DNA of 63,044 nt from CAYVQF01 sp964454015 (GCA_964454015.1 CAYVQF010000032.1:1-63044), one strand, 5' to 3'. Counted from the stretch's first letter, positions 46,348 to 55,884 are shown. Program-made: numbers and translations. Notes: a model not told the origin generated them from the letters alone.

Positions 46348-47528
46348 GGGTTGACTCCTGAGGCGCCCGGGTGGAGGCGGTATTGTTCGATGCGGTTGGC
46401 GTCGAGGACGGGCACACCGGCGAAGTTGATCTTGGCGAGCTGCTTGGCGTACTCCAGGGCGACGAGGTTGACGCCGCCGCGGCCGCCAAGGGCCTCGGCG
46501 GATTGGCGCAGCCCTTCGGCCTCGGCGAGGCCTTTGACCAGCGTCCCTTCAGCGTTGCGTTGGTCCGTGATGAGCTGCGACTCGGCGTCGACCCTGGTGC
46601 GCACGGCCTCGCCGCTGGCCCCGCGCAGGGTGGCCTGGGCGGCGCCGTGGGCTTCGGCGATGGCACGGTCCCTGGCGAAGCTGGCGTCGGCGACTTCCTT
46701 GCGTTGGGCCTCCACGGCGAGCCTGAGCTGGGCCTGCTGCTCTTCGACTTCCTGGTCGGCGAGCTTTTTCTTGCGGATCAGCTCCTCGTATTCCTGATAG
46801 AAGCGCAGGTCGAGGGCGGCGACGGAGACGATCTCGATGCCCCTGGGGGTCAGGGTCTCGTTCAGGCCGAGGACGATGGCTTGAGAGCGCTCCGTTTGGG
46901 TGGCCGCGTCGTAGATCTGCTCGGTGGTGAGCTTGCCAAACTCGGCCAAGGCGGCGGCGCGGACGCTGGAACGCACCCACAGGGCGCCGAAGGCATGACC
47001 CCGACCGGCGTCGCGGAGGATTTCGGCGGCCTGCTCGGGCAGCATCCGGTAAGTGACCTGGAGATCGATGGAGACGTTGGAGCCGTCCAGGGTCTTGACC
47101 TTGACCGCGTCGCCGCCTTCAAAGCCAGCGCCACCGATGTCACTCATGACCAGGGTCTGCACCTGGCGGTCGAGGAGGTGGAAGGAGAAGACCCATGGGA
47201 TGAGGACGCGGTAACCGACCCGCTCTTCGACCCAGGTTTCGCCGGAGAGGTTGTTGACCACGACGCCGACGTAGCCACCCGGGACCTTGACCACGGCCTT
47301 CCACACCAGACCGCTGAGCGCCAAGAGCAGGAGCAGGCCCCACAGCACCCGCCGGAGGCGATGGGAGAGCCTAAAGCCCGCAAAGCGCGAGGAGAGGGCG
47401 CCACAGGCTTTGGCGCGCAACAGTCCCAGGCGCTCGCGCAAGGAGGGCTTGGGGTCTGCGGGCGCCTCGTCGAGGCGATCGTCCTCGTCGTCGAAGAGGA
47501 GAGGCTTGTCTTCACTTGGACTCTTCAT
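46344..47528 (-). CDS. SPFH/band-7 (HflK-like) membrane protein
   Basis: 394 residues from the ATG at 47528; the 20-residue upstream extension is unlikely. An acidic cytosolic N-terminus (1-55), one helix (61-76), an SPFH domain starting VPGGYVGVVVNN, and a coiled coil (KKKLADQEVEEQQAQLRLA) precede a short C-terminal part. Pairing with the 46347 gene fits an HflK/HflC-type complex; no FtsH lies nearby. It heads the long minus-strand operon that runs down to the TerC gene. Confidence 0.87.
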   Translation of the reverse strand: MKSPSEDKPLLFDDEDDRLDEAPADPKPSLRERLGLLRAKACGALSSRFAGFRLSHRLRRVLWGLLLLLALSGLVWKAVVKVPGGYVGVVVNNLSGETWVEERVGYRVLIPWVFSFHLLDRQVQTLVMSDIGGAGFEGGDAVKVKTLDGSNVSIDLQVTYRMLPEQAAEILRDAGRGHAFGALWVRSSVRAAALAEFGKLTTEQIYDAATQTERSQAIVLGLNETLTPRGIEIVSVAALDLRFYQEYEELIRKKKLADQEVEEQQAQLRLAVEAQRKEVADASFARDRAIAEAHGAAQATLRGASGEAVRTRVDAESQLITDQRNAEGTLVKGLAEAEGLRQSAEALGGRGGVNLVALEYAKQLAKINFAGVPVLDANRIEQYRLHPGASGVNP

Positions 47529-47937
47529 GGGTCTCACTCGGGGTTGGATGTGGAAGCAGAGAGGGCGCCTCTGCGCGAAAGGCGCCACAGCGAAGCGTCG
47601 CGGCCCACTGCCAAAAGTTGTGCCACCTTGGGATTTCGCTTAGAGCGATAGGCTTGGGGCCAACCATGGCGCGCACCAGGCCGCTGGGAGCACGCCCTGG
47701 CGGCCTCCTGGGTCATTGGTCTGGCGGGGTTGCGCCATGTACATTTTCGCCCCACCTTCGACAAAAGCGCCCCAGGTGTGCGAGGCTGGGGTCCATTCCG
47801 GCGTTGGCTTCAGGGCCCGAGACGTGGCCGCGCTCCTTGGTAAGAGGGCAGGGCCGGGGGTCGAGGCGCTGTTTTTGCTGACGTGGATCCCTCAATGAGG
47901 CCATGACAGCGAGAATGTAGCGGCCGAAGGGGTGAGG
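47529..47937. other. 409-bp intergenic region between divergent operons
   Basis: No ORF with convincing start or family. A 6-bp inverted repeat GGCGCC/GGCGCC spans 47564-47586 with an 11-base loop. I searched for a -24/-12 sigma-54 element and found no GG-N10-GC match. The promoters of both flanking operons must lie here but I cannot place them. Confidence 0.6.
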
Positions 47938-49314
47938 ATGACGGTGGCAGCGACGGTGGAGAGCAGGGAAGAGGGGGCCCGGGTGCTGGTGCTCGACGAC
48001 GACCCTGGGGTGGTGGATTTTTTGGTGGAGATGCTCGACGAGCGGGGTTTTCGTTGCGCTGGGCAGACCTCGCCCGAGGCGGCCTTGGCGGCGCTGGCCG
48101 AGCAGCCCTACGACGTGCTGGTCTCCGATGTGGAGATGCCGGGGATTCGCGGGCTGGACCTCTTGCCGCGGGTGCAGGCGCTGCGGCCGCTGACCCAGGT
48201 GGTGTTGATCACGGCCTTTGGCAGCATCGACATGGCGGTGGAGGCGGTGCGGGCCGGCGCAGCGGACTTCGTGGCCAAGCCGTTCAAGATCCAGGTCTTG
48301 GTTCTGGCCATCGAGCGGGCGTTGCGGGAGCGGCGCTTGCGGCGGGAGCTGGTGCGGCTGCGGTCGACGTTGAATGCGCAACGGGATACGGGCGCGACGG
48401 CGCGGGCCCCGGCGAGCCAGCGGGTCTTGGAATTGGCGGCGCGGGCGGCGCGGACGCGGAGCACCGTGCTGATCGTGGGCGAGAGTGGATCGGGCAAGGG
48501 GTATCTGGCGCGGCGCATTCACGCGGCGAGTGCTTGTGGCGAGGGGCCTTTCGTGCAGGTGAACTGTGCGGCCATTCCGGCGTCGCTGGTGGAGAGCGAG
48601 CTCTTTGGGGTGCGCAAAGGGGCGTTCACCGACGCGCGGGAGGACCGGACGGGTTTGGTGGAGCAGGCTCATGGGGGGACGCTGTTCTTGGACGAGGTGG
48701 CGGAGATGCCGCTGGAGTCGCAGGTCAAGCTGCTGAACGTGTTGGAGACGGGGGTGGTGCGGCCCCTCGGGGGGAGCAAGGAGGTGCGGGTCGAGGTGCG
48801 GGTGATTGCGGCGACCAACGCGCCCTTGGAAGAGGCCATGCGGGAGAAGCGCTTCAGGCAGGACCTGTATTATCGCCTCAACGTGATAAGGCTGGAGATG
48901 CCGCCCCTGCGCGAGCGCTTGGAGGATCTCGAGGCCTTGGTGGACATCCTTCTGGAGCGGGCCTGCGCGCGCTTGGGGCGAGAGGTGGTGGGGGTGTCGC
49001 AGGCGGCGCTGCGGCGCTTGCGTTCCCACACCTGGCCAGGCAATGTGCGGGAGCTGGCCAATGTCTTGGAGCGGGCGGTGGCCATGACCGATTACGACAC
49101 CATCGTGGCGGAAGACCTGGAGATCTGTGCACCCGTGCGGGAGGCGGACTTTTTGGCCGACGCCGCGGCCCAGGGCCTGGCCTTGGCCGAGGTAGAGCGA
49201 GCCTACATCGCGCAGGTTCTGGCCGTGTGTGAGGGCAACCGCTCGAAAGCGGCGCGGGTATTGGGAATCGACAGACGCACCTTGTATCGCAAACTGGAAG
49301 AGGAAGGCCCGTGA
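47938..49314 (+). CDS. NtrC-family sigma-54-dependent response regulator
   Basis: 458 residues from the ATG at 47938 (GAAGGGG 5 bp upstream); a GTG at 47932 would add two. Receiver domain: acidic pocket Asp20-Asp21, phosphorylation Asp64, Thr92 and Lys114. AAA+ domain: Walker A GESGSGKG (181-188), the sigma-54 loop as GAFTDA (228-233) in place of GAFTGA, and LFLDEVAE. A Fis-type HTH (EGNRSKAARVLGIDRRTLYRKL) ends the protein. It should activate sigma-54 promoters on a signal from the kinase, whose GTG overlaps its stop (GTGA). Confidence 0.93.
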   Translation: MTVAATVESREEGARVLVLDDDPGVVDFLVEMLDERGFRCAGQTSPEAALAALAEQPYDVLVSDVEMPGIRGLDLLPRVQALRPLTQVVLITAFGSIDMAVEAVRAGAADFVAKPFKIQVLVLAIERALRERRLRRELVRLRSTLNAQRDTGATARAPASQRVLELAARAARTRSTVLIVGESGSGKGYLARRIHAASACGEGPFVQVNCAAIPASLVESELFGVRKGAFTDAREDRTGLVEQAHGGTLFLDEVAEMPLESQVKLLNVLETGVVRPLGGSKEVRVEVRVIAATNAPLEEAMREKRFRQDLYYRLNVIRLEMPPLRERLEDLEALVDILLERACARLGREVVGVSQAALRRLRSHTWPGNVRELANVLERAVAMTDYDTIVAEDLEICAPVREADFLADAAAQGLALAEVERAYIAQVLAVCEGNRSKAARVLGIDRRTLYRKLEEEGP

Positions 49315-50804
49315 GTGAGGCCGAGGGGGAGGGGAGAGCGCGCCGGGAGGGGATGCGCATCGCGACCAAGATGACCCTGGCCTTCGTGTCGGCAGGGATC
49401 CTGCTCTTTGGTGGGCATGGCCTGATTCTGCTGAGCATGGAGCGCCACGATCTCCAGGCGGCGGCGAGCCGCGAGATGGAGAAGCTCGGGCATCTGTTGC
49501 AGGCAGCCGTGGAGAGCGCCCTGCGCGACCGGCAAGTGGAGGACATTCTGGAGGCAGTGGAGCGCCTGGAGGAGGTCGACCACCGGGTGACCATCCGGGT
49601 GTCCGACACGGAGGGGCGGATCATCGCCCCCGTAGATTACGTGGCGGGCGACCCTCTGGACGAGGACTTGCTGCGGCGGGCGTTGATGACCCGCGAGAGC
49701 CTGCTGCGCTTTCACCCCGCAGATGACCCCGATGTCTTGCTCTTTGCCTCGCCCCTCTTCGCCGACGATGGCGCGCTGGTGGGGGGCTTGGTGGTGCGGC
49801 GGCCCCTCGAGGAGATGCAGCGCGACATCATCACCACCACCCGCGGGATTTCGCTGACGGTGCTGCTCTTCGTGGCCACCATCACGGTGATCGGCTTCAG
49901 CCTGGGCTCGAGTTACATCGGGCGCCCGCTGCGGCGGCTGGCCGGGGCCATGGCCCGGGTGCGCGGCGGCGATTACGGGACGCCGCTCTTGGTGGAGCGG
50001 GACGACGAGGTGGGCGAGCTGGCCCAGGCCTTCAACGCCATGTTGCGGGATTTGCAAGAGGCGCGGCAGCGGCTGATGGCCGAGGCCGAGGCGCGGCGTG
50101 AGCTGCAGCGAGCAGTGCAGCAGGCGGACAAGCTCATCACCTTGGGGCAGCTCTCGGCGGGGCTGGCGCACGAGATCGGCTCACCCCTGCAGATTTTGCA
50201 AGGGCGCGCTGGGGCCCTGGTGGAGAAAGCCGACGACGCGGCGCGCACGGAGCGCACGGCCAAGATCATGGTCGAGCAGTGTGAGCGCATCACCCGCATC
50301 GTGGAGCGGCTCATGCATCTGGCGCGGCGGCGGCCAGCGGAGCTCGGTCCTGTCGACGTCTATGCCACGGCGCGCAGTGTCCTGGATTTGCTGGAGGTAG
50401 AGGCGCGGCGACGCGGCGTCAAGCTGGTGCTGACGGGGGAGGCGCAGGTGCTGCCCGCGGCCGACGCCGATGGGATCCAGCAACTCATTTTCAACCTGGT
50501 GTCCAACGCCCTGTGGGCCTCGGCCGGGGGTGAGGTGCGGGTAAGCGTTACGCCTGGACGGCAGGCCATGCCGCCCGTGGGTGAGGAGCGCGCCGTGGTG
50601 TGCCTGCGGGTCGAAGACGACGGCGAGGGCATCGCGGCGGAGGTGGCGGCGCGAATTTTCGAGCCCTTCTTCACCACCCGCAGCGACGAGGGCGGCACGG
50701 GCTTGGGTTTGGCCGTGGTCAAGACCCTGGTGGACGAACACCGGGGGCACATCGCGGTGGAACAGCCCGAAGCGGGCGGCAGCGCCTTCGTGGTGTCACT
50801 GTAG
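49311..50804 (+). CDS. Membrane sensor histidine kinase partner of the NtrC-type regulator
   Basis: 497 residues, starting at the GTG that overlaps the regulator stop. Two membrane helices (~18-40 and ~182-202) flank a ~140-residue periplasmic sensor region. A HAMP domain follows (YIGRPLRRLAGAMARV...), then HisKA with the phospho-acceptor His in GLAHEIGSPL, and a HATPase domain with NLVSNALWA, EDDGEGI and GGTGLGLAVV. The short kinase-type histidine box HEIGSP is usual for NtrB-like partners. Confidence 0.93.
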   Translation: MSEAEGEGRARREGMRIATKMTLAFVSAGILLFGGHGLILLSMERHDLQAAASREMEKLGHLLQAAVESALRDRQVEDILEAVERLEEVDHRVTIRVSDTEGRIIAPVDYVAGDPLDEDLLRRALMTRESLLRFHPADDPDVLLFASPLFADDGALVGGLVVRRPLEEMQRDIITTTRGISLTVLLFVATITVIGFSLGSSYIGRPLRRLAGAMARVRGGDYGTPLLVERDDEVGELAQAFNAMLRDLQEARQRLMAEAEARRELQRAVQQADKLITLGQLSAGLAHEIGSPLQILQGRAGALVEKADDAARTERTAKIMVEQCERITRIVERLMHLARRRPAELGPVDVYATARSVLDLLEVEARRRGVKLVLTGEAQVLPAADADGIQQLIFNLVSNALWASAGGEVRVSVTPGRQAMPPVGEERAVVCLRVEDDGEGIAAEVAARIFEPFFTTRSDEGGTGLGLAVVKTLVDEHRGHIAVEQPEAGGSAFVVSL

Positions 50805-50806
50805 GT

Positions 50807-50826
50807 GGGGGGGCGAGCCTCCCCCC
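50807..50826. terminator. G/C-only hairpin between convergent genes
   Basis: A run of seven G (50807-50813), a 7-base loop and six C (50821-50826) can fold into a strong stem exactly between the kinase stop and the FGE-like stop. There is no T tract, so function as an intrinsic terminator is uncertain. Confidence 0.35.
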
Positions 50827-52029
50827 TCAATGCAGGGTGAGGACCGGCCGCAAGCCCAGGGTGAAGCTGCGGTAGGAGACGATGTTATAGCCGCGGTAGG
50901 CGGAGCGGCAGCTCTTGGCGTCGGTGCTCCAGGAACCACCGCGCACCCGCACGGCCCCCATGGGCGCCGACCAGGGGTTGGTGATGGGGGTGGTGCGGGT
51001 GCCATACCAGTCGTGGCACCACTCCCAGACGTTGCCCGCCATGTCGAAGAGTCCCCAGGCGTTGGGTTCTTTGCGCGCCACGGGCTGCGGCGACTCGGCG
51101 CTGTTGCCGCAGAACCAGCCGATGGCGCTGAGGTTGGGATCGGCGGGGCTACAAGAGGTGTGTTCAATGTCGCCGTTGTAGAAGGCCGTGTCGGTGCCAG
51201 CGCGCGCGGCGTACTCCCACTCGGCTTCAGTGGGGAGGCGGTAGCCTTCGCAAGCATAGGGGCTCTGGCCGGCGACGGGGCGGCAGGTGATGGTGGGTCC
51301 GCTGCCGCTGCAAGCGTAGCAGCGCTCCAAGCGGCTGAGGTCCGAGAGCCTGTTGCAGTAGGCGGCGGCCTCGTGCCAGTTGAGGGTCTCCACGGGACAG
51401 GTGCGGCCGCACTCGGGGAAAGAGGAGGGATTGTAGTTGAGGCGCGCCTGGAACTGGGCCTGGGTGACCTCGGTCTCGCTCATGCAGAAGGCGTTGGTCA
51501 AGGTGACCCGGTGTTGGCTCTCGCCGTACTCGCGCCCAGCTTCATCTTCGGGGGAGCCCATGGTGAAGGCGCCGGCCCGGATGGGGCGGTAGCCCTCGGG
51601 GCAGCTCTTGCAACCCGAGCGGGTGCAGGCCTGATGATCGGCGCACTGTTGGACCGTCTCCCACACGCATTCGTCGACGGCGCACTCCTGCAGGGTGTTG
51701 CCGCTGCAACGGAAATCACCGGGTTTGCACAGGCCGCTGACGCAGGCGCTGCCGACGCAGCCACAGTCGCAGGCCTCGACGATGGTCCAGCCGCAGCCGT
51801 CGCTGTTGCACTGTTCGCGGTTGCCGCTCTGGCAGCGGAAGGCACCAGCGGTGCACTTGCCGATTTCGGGGGGGCAGCGGTCGACACAGTAGCCGTCTTG
51901 GCAGGTTTTTCCAGGTGGGCAACGCCCCTGAGCATCGCAGAGGCTCTCGTCGATGGGGTCGGAGCAAGCCCAGAGCCAACACCCTCCCAAGAGGCAGAGA
52001 AACAAGGGGAATCGTGCCATGGCGCGCAT
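50827..52029 (-). CDS. FGE-sulfatase-fold (formylglycine-generating-enzyme-like) lipoprotein
   Basis: 400 residues; ATGs at 52035, 52029 and 52020 are all possible and 52029 has the best-spaced AGGA. The lipobox LWAC is followed by a ~130-residue Cys-rich region with EGF-like spacing (CPPGKTC, CxxDxCxW). The C-terminal ~250 residues are an FGE-sulfatase domain: MGSPEDEAGREYGESQHRVT, then GNVWEWCHDWYG and RVRGGSW. The copper-binding pair of true formylglycine-generating enzymes is missing here (GGSWSTDAKSCRS has one Cys), so it probably binds a ligand and does not oxidise Cys. Confidence 0.83.
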   Translation of the reverse strand: MRAMARFPLFLCLLGGCWLWACSDPIDESLCDAQGRCPPGKTCQDGYCVDRCPPEIGKCTAGAFRCQSGNREQCNSDGCGWTIVEACDCGCVGSACVSGLCKPGDFRCSGNTLQECAVDECVWETVQQCADHQACTRSGCKSCPEGYRPIRAGAFTMGSPEDEAGREYGESQHRVTLTNAFCMSETEVTQAQFQARLNYNPSSFPECGRTCPVETLNWHEAAAYCNRLSDLSRLERCYACSGSGPTITCRPVAGQSPYACEGYRLPTEAEWEYAARAGTDTAFYNGDIEHTSCSPADPNLSAIGWFCGNSAESPQPVARKEPNAWGLFDMAGNVWEWCHDWYGTRTTPITNPWSAPMGAVRVRGGSWSTDAKSCRSAYRGYNIVSYRSFTLGLRPVLTLH

Positions 52030-52104
52030 CTCCATCCTGAAAGCGTTGTCACATTGGCCTGCAAGCGCCCATATCGGCGCCGACCTATGGCAATTTCGCA
52101 TTGA

Positions 52105-52133
52105 ATAATGACATCTTTGATGCGTGAGGTCAA
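52105..52133 (-). promoter_or_regulatory. Predicted promoter for the FGE-like lipoprotein gene
   Basis: On the minus strand TTGACC (52133-52128), a 17-bp spacer, and CATTAT (52110-52105). It lies about 75 bp before the start at 52029 in an otherwise unexplained 234-bp intergenic stretch, in the leftward direction. Confidence 0.5.
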
Positions 52134-52263
52134 AGCAATCCGTCACCCTTACGCGGGGCGGCCTGGGCGCACTCGTGTCCGCTGCTGTGATAACCAACGG
52201 CGCGCGAAAACGTTCCCGCAGGTGGATCCAGAAAAAACGTTGCTATCAAAGACTTTCATGACC

Positions 52264-54642
52264 TCAGTAGCCAAAGTCGGTGTCATCGGGCGGGGTGTCG
52301 ACCCTGACCGGGAAGAGGGCGTCGAGGACGGCGGCGCGGCGCTGGGCGTCGCCTTCGTAGAGGTAGAGGTAGCGCAGGGTGTGTTCGGCCACCTTGCGGG
52401 CGTAGTGGCGCGACTCGTCGTAGGAGAACTCTTCGACCAGGAAGTCCATGGTGGCGCCGCGATCGCGCAACATCCAGGGGCCCACCCGGTGCGGACCGCC
52501 GTTGTAGGAGCCGGCGGTCATGGTGAGGTTGCCGCGCCACAAGTCGAGGTGTTTGCGCATGTAGTGGACGCTGAAGGGGAAGCCGACGCGGGGATCGAAG
52601 AAGGTGTCGGGGTCGAAGACCGTGCCGAGCTCGGCGGCCACGGCGCGGGCCGTCGCGGGGATCATCTGGAGGGCGCCCAGGGCGTCGGCTGAGGAGATCT
52701 GCCACGGCCGGAAGCGGCTCTCTTGCAGCATGATGGCGTAGACGAAGTGGGCCGGCACGCCAAAGTCCTCCTCCAGCCCCTCCAGGAGGTGGCGAAAGGC
52801 GCGCGGGTAGGCCAAGTGCCAGCGCGGCTGGTCGCGCTCGGGCATGAGGCCGCTCATGGCGCGGACACCGCCCGAGGCGCGCTGCCAATCGGCGTGGTAG
52901 TCCTCGATTTGGCTGCCCATGAAGGCCCGGAAGGCGTCCAAGCGGCCTTTGGGCACGGCCGCCTCGACGCTCTTGCGCAGGGGCCGGTAGAGGGCGCGGG
53001 CGCGCTCGACCTCGGCAAAGTCCAGGGCGCGCTGAACCTCGGCAAAGCGCCGCGCCGTCTGGCCCGACAACTTGGGGAGGCTCCACTGTTCTTGGTGATC
53101 CACGTCCGGCGGGTCGAAGTCGCCCTGCCACATGGGGATGGCCGAGGCGCGCGGGTCGCGTCCTGCCCAGGCGGCGCGGAGCTGGTGCGCCAGGACGTCG
53201 TAATAGGTGACAGGGTAGGCTTGGTGCAGGCGGTCCAGCTTGGCCAAGGCGGCCTCGGTGTCGCCGAGCTGGTGGAGGGCGTAGGCTTGCCAGTACCAGG
53301 CCTTGCCGCGCACGATGGGGTTGCCGTAGGGGACGAGATCTTCGAAGGCATCGATGGCCTCGCGCCAGGCGCCGCGACGGATTTTGCACCAGGCGTAGAA
53401 GCCCTTGACGGCAGAGTCGTTGTGGGCTCTGCCGTAGGCCGCCAGGTGCGGCTCGGCCTCTTCGCAGCGGCGCAGCTCGAAGCGCAACCAGCCGCGGAGG
53501 TAGCGCACCTTCTGCATGTGCTTGCCTCGGGGGTAGCGGCGGGCGTAGTCCTCGATGGCGTCGAGGGCCTCCTCGTGGCGCTCCTGGCGGGTCAGGGTGC
53601 GGCCGACGAAGTAGGTGGCGTCTTCCCGGCGCGGGCCGGCGCGGCTGGCGAAGTCGCGGTAGATCGCCAGGGCCTCGTCGGGGTCGTCCCGGTAGTTGCT
53701 GGCGCTGATCTGGGCGACGAGCCAGCGCGCCTCATCGCCAAAGCGCGGGTGCTCCGCCAAGAGGCGGAGCTCTTCCCGTGCCGGGACGTAATCCCAGCGC
53801 CGCATCAGGTGTTTGGCTCGGGCGAAGCGCTCGGCGTCGCTGAGGTCGGCCACGCTGAGGCTGAGCCCGGGCGCTTGGGCCTCAGGCTGGGCCGGGAATT
53901 CCAAGAGGAGGCGGCGTTCGGCAGCGCGCGAGCGGGCAGGCGCGCTGGCGCGCAGCCAGTCGGCCCGGGCGCGCAGGGCACGCGCGCTCTTGGCCCGCGA
54001 GGGCTTCGCCGCGATGACCGCGTCGATGAGGCTCAGGGCGCTCTCGGTGTCGCCAGCGCTGTGCAGGTGCTCGGCCACCTCGAGACGCAGGGCATGGAGG
54101 GACGCGCTCTCGGGGAAGCGCTGCCGCAGGAGGCCGAGATAGGCCTGGGCGGCCGCCAGGTCGCCCGCCAGGACCGCGGCGCGTCCCAGGGCAAAGAGGC
54201 GCGCCTCGTCGATGGGCGGGAGGGGATCGGGGAGGAGGCGCAAGTAGCTCAGCGCCGCGGGATCAGCGAGGCGTAGCAGGGCTTGCCCCATGAGATAGTT
54301 CCCGACGAGGATCGCGTCGGGGTCGGTGTAGGTCGGGAGCGCGTGCCGCAGCACCTGCACGACGCGCGCTGGTTGTTGGGCCAGCAGCAGGCGGCGCGCC
54401 ACCGCCACGGGCCGGGGTGGTGCGCCGAAGACGGCCATGGCCGCGGCGCTGGCCAGAGGCGCGGCCAAGGTGGCAGGATCGGCCTGAGGCGGCGGCTCCT
54501 CTCGAGGGGCGGCTTCAGGCGCCACGACGGTGCTCGCCGCTGGCGGAAGCTCAGTGGGCACCCGGCTGGGTCCGTCGCTGCGGCAGCCGCTGCCGGCGAG
54601 GACGAGGGAGACGATGACGATGAGCGGGTGGGATCTGGGCAT
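52264..54642 (-). CDS. Slt-type soluble lytic transglycosylase lipoprotein with TPR-like helices
   Basis: 792 residues from the ATG at 54642 (10 extra upstream residues rejected). Lipobox AGSGC (Cys20). Residues ~60-600 are helical hairpins like the TPR/U-shaped superhelix of Slt70. The C-terminal domain has the transglycosylase signature: the catalytic Glu in MLQESRFRPWQISSADALGALQM and MIPATA, then the AGSYNGG motif. It cleaves peptidoglycan glycan strands with 1,6-anhydro product. It diverges from the small exported-protein gene at 54869. Confidence 0.9.
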   Translation of the reverse strand: MPRSHPLIVIVSLVLAGSGCRSDGPSRVPTELPPAASTVVAPEAAPREEPPPQADPATLAAPLASAAAMAVFGAPPRPVAVARRLLLAQQPARVVQVLRHALPTYTDPDAILVGNYLMGQALLRLADPAALSYLRLLPDPLPPIDEARLFALGRAAVLAGDLAAAQAYLGLLRQRFPESASLHALRLEVAEHLHSAGDTESALSLIDAVIAAKPSRAKSARALRARADWLRASAPARSRAAERRLLLEFPAQPEAQAPGLSLSVADLSDAERFARAKHLMRRWDYVPAREELRLLAEHPRFGDEARWLVAQISASNYRDDPDEALAIYRDFASRAGPRREDATYFVGRTLTRQERHEEALDAIEDYARRYPRGKHMQKVRYLRGWLRFELRRCEEAEPHLAAYGRAHNDSAVKGFYAWCKIRRGAWREAIDAFEDLVPYGNPIVRGKAWYWQAYALHQLGDTEAALAKLDRLHQAYPVTYYDVLAHQLRAAWAGRDPRASAIPMWQGDFDPPDVDHQEQWSLPKLSGQTARRFAEVQRALDFAEVERARALYRPLRKSVEAAVPKGRLDAFRAFMGSQIEDYHADWQRASGGVRAMSGLMPERDQPRWHLAYPRAFRHLLEGLEEDFGVPAHFVYAIMLQESRFRPWQISSADALGALQMIPATARAVAAELGTVFDPDTFFDPRVGFPFSVHYMRKHLDLWRGNLTMTAGSYNGGPHRVGPWMLRDRGATMDFLVEEFSYDESRHYARKVAEHTLRYLYLYEGDAQRRAAVLDALFPVRVDTPPDDTDFGY

Positions 54643-54868
54643 GGCTCGGGGGAGGTGACAGGAATTGCGCAACGACTCAGGGCCCCAACTTATCCTGTTG
54701 CCGGCACCAATCCTAGCGTTTCGTGAGGGGCGGGGCGTGTCGGGGTGCCTTTGAAGGACACCGCGGTGAAGATCGCCACGTGGATTGCGTCACAACGCGG
54801 CCCGTGTCAGAGTGTGGGCGCAAGATCGCGCAGGTCGCAACGACGGCGCATGGTTGGAGGCAATGGAG

Positions 54869-55129
54869 ATGCGAAGATGGATGATGGCCGTTGTGGCAGC
54901 GGCGGCGATGATGGTGCTGAGCGGGGCCGTGGCCTCGGCTGAGGAATACCGGCCAGAGGTGCGAGAGCTCTTCTTACAGGGGTGCATGGACGAGGGTGAC
55001 CGCGCGGCCTGTACCTGCATCTTGAACGCGATGGAAAAACAGATCTCCGAGGAGCAGTTGTTGAACGGCGACGTCCCAGACGATGTGCTGGATGTCATCA
55101 TCCACGCGTGTATCAACGCGGCGGACTGA
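54869..55129 (+). CDS. Small secreted Cys-containing protein
   Basis: 86 residues from the second ATG, with GGAGG eight bases upstream; the ATG at 54863 is only two bases from it. Signal peptide 1-24 (VASA|EE). Mature part has Cys39, 48, 50 and 81, like small Cys-bridged periplasmic proteins (helical C...CxC...C). No family recognised. It is 83 bp upstream of a lipoprotein gene and probably cotranscribed. Confidence 0.6.
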   Translation: MRRWMMAVVAAAAMMVLSGAVASAEEYRPEVRELFLQGCMDEGDRAACTCILNAMEKQISEEQLLNGDVPDDVLDVIIHACINAAD

Positions 55130-55212
55130 GGCCGCGGCGGTGCACCTCACCCGTGTGGGACTTGGCGTTGGGTCCGCCGCCGGACCAAGCACCCCCAAGC
55201 CAGGGAGTCATC

Positions 55213-55779
55213 ATGAGAGTAGCCACGCTGATTGTTCTCACTTGCCTCTTGGCGCTCAGCGCCTGTAAGGCAGGGCCCAAAGAAGTGCCGACGAAGTCGG
55301 ACGGACCCAACCCCGCTGTGGCGGCGCCCGCGCCAGAGGCGCCCGCTGTTGCAGCGCCTGCGCCTGCCGCTGAGGCGGCGGCGAACGAAGGTGCGACGGC
55401 CCTGGACGCGCTGAAGGGCGAGCTCCCCAGTGCGGCCTACCTGGCAGCGCTTTTGGATCAAGCGACGCGCGTCCACGCCCAGAGCGGCGGATGGGAAGAG
55501 GAGCAGTGGTCCAAGGACTTGAGCGCCGAGAGCATGGCCATGCTCCGAGCCGGCATCGGCGAGGCCCAGGAGATCGTCAGCGCGTTGCCGCGTTGTTTGC
55601 CCACGGTCCAGTTGACCCTCTACCGGCAAGAGGAGGTGCTCGCAACGCTCGGTGCTTTCTGCGACAGCGGCAGCTACGCCGGCCCGATTCGCTTTGCAAT
55701 CGGCGAGGTCGTGGGCAGCTTCACTCCGGAAGACATCGCCAAGGTGGGCGCCGCCATCGCGGCGGCAGGCCAAGAGTAG
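55213..55779 (+). CDS. Small lipoprotein, unknown function
   Basis: 188 residues from the ATG at 55213 (AGGGAG upstream). Lipobox LSAC gives lipidated Cys18. An Ala/Pro-rich linker (~35-65) precedes a ~120-residue soluble helical domain with a pair of Cys (SALPRCLP, GAFCDSG). No family recognised. Confidence 0.62.
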   Translation: MRVATLIVLTCLLALSACKAGPKEVPTKSDGPNPAVAAPAPEAPAVAAPAPAAEAAANEGATALDALKGELPSAAYLAALLDQATRVHAQSGGWEEEQWSKDLSAESMAMLRAGIGEAQEIVSALPRCLPTVQLTLYRQEEVLATLGAFCDSGSYAGPIRFAIGEVVGSFTPEDIAKVGAAIAAAGQE

Positions 55780-55884
55780 AGACCCTCGCTCCAGGGCCAA
55801 TCTGGGCGCCACTGTTCACTTTACCGGGATAGCGGCCAAGGGCGCAGAGCCGCAGGCAGGTGTCAATACCTGCACAGGCGCGCT

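Noticed and set aside
47564..47586. GGCGCC inverted repeat as an operator
   Set aside because: Only 6 bp, and GGCGCC is frequent in such GC-rich DNA; no promoter could be tied to it.
55171..55186. GGTCCG/CGGACC hairpin between two small genes as a terminator
   Set aside because: No T tract follows and the downstream lipoprotein gene begins soon after; likely a chance stem.
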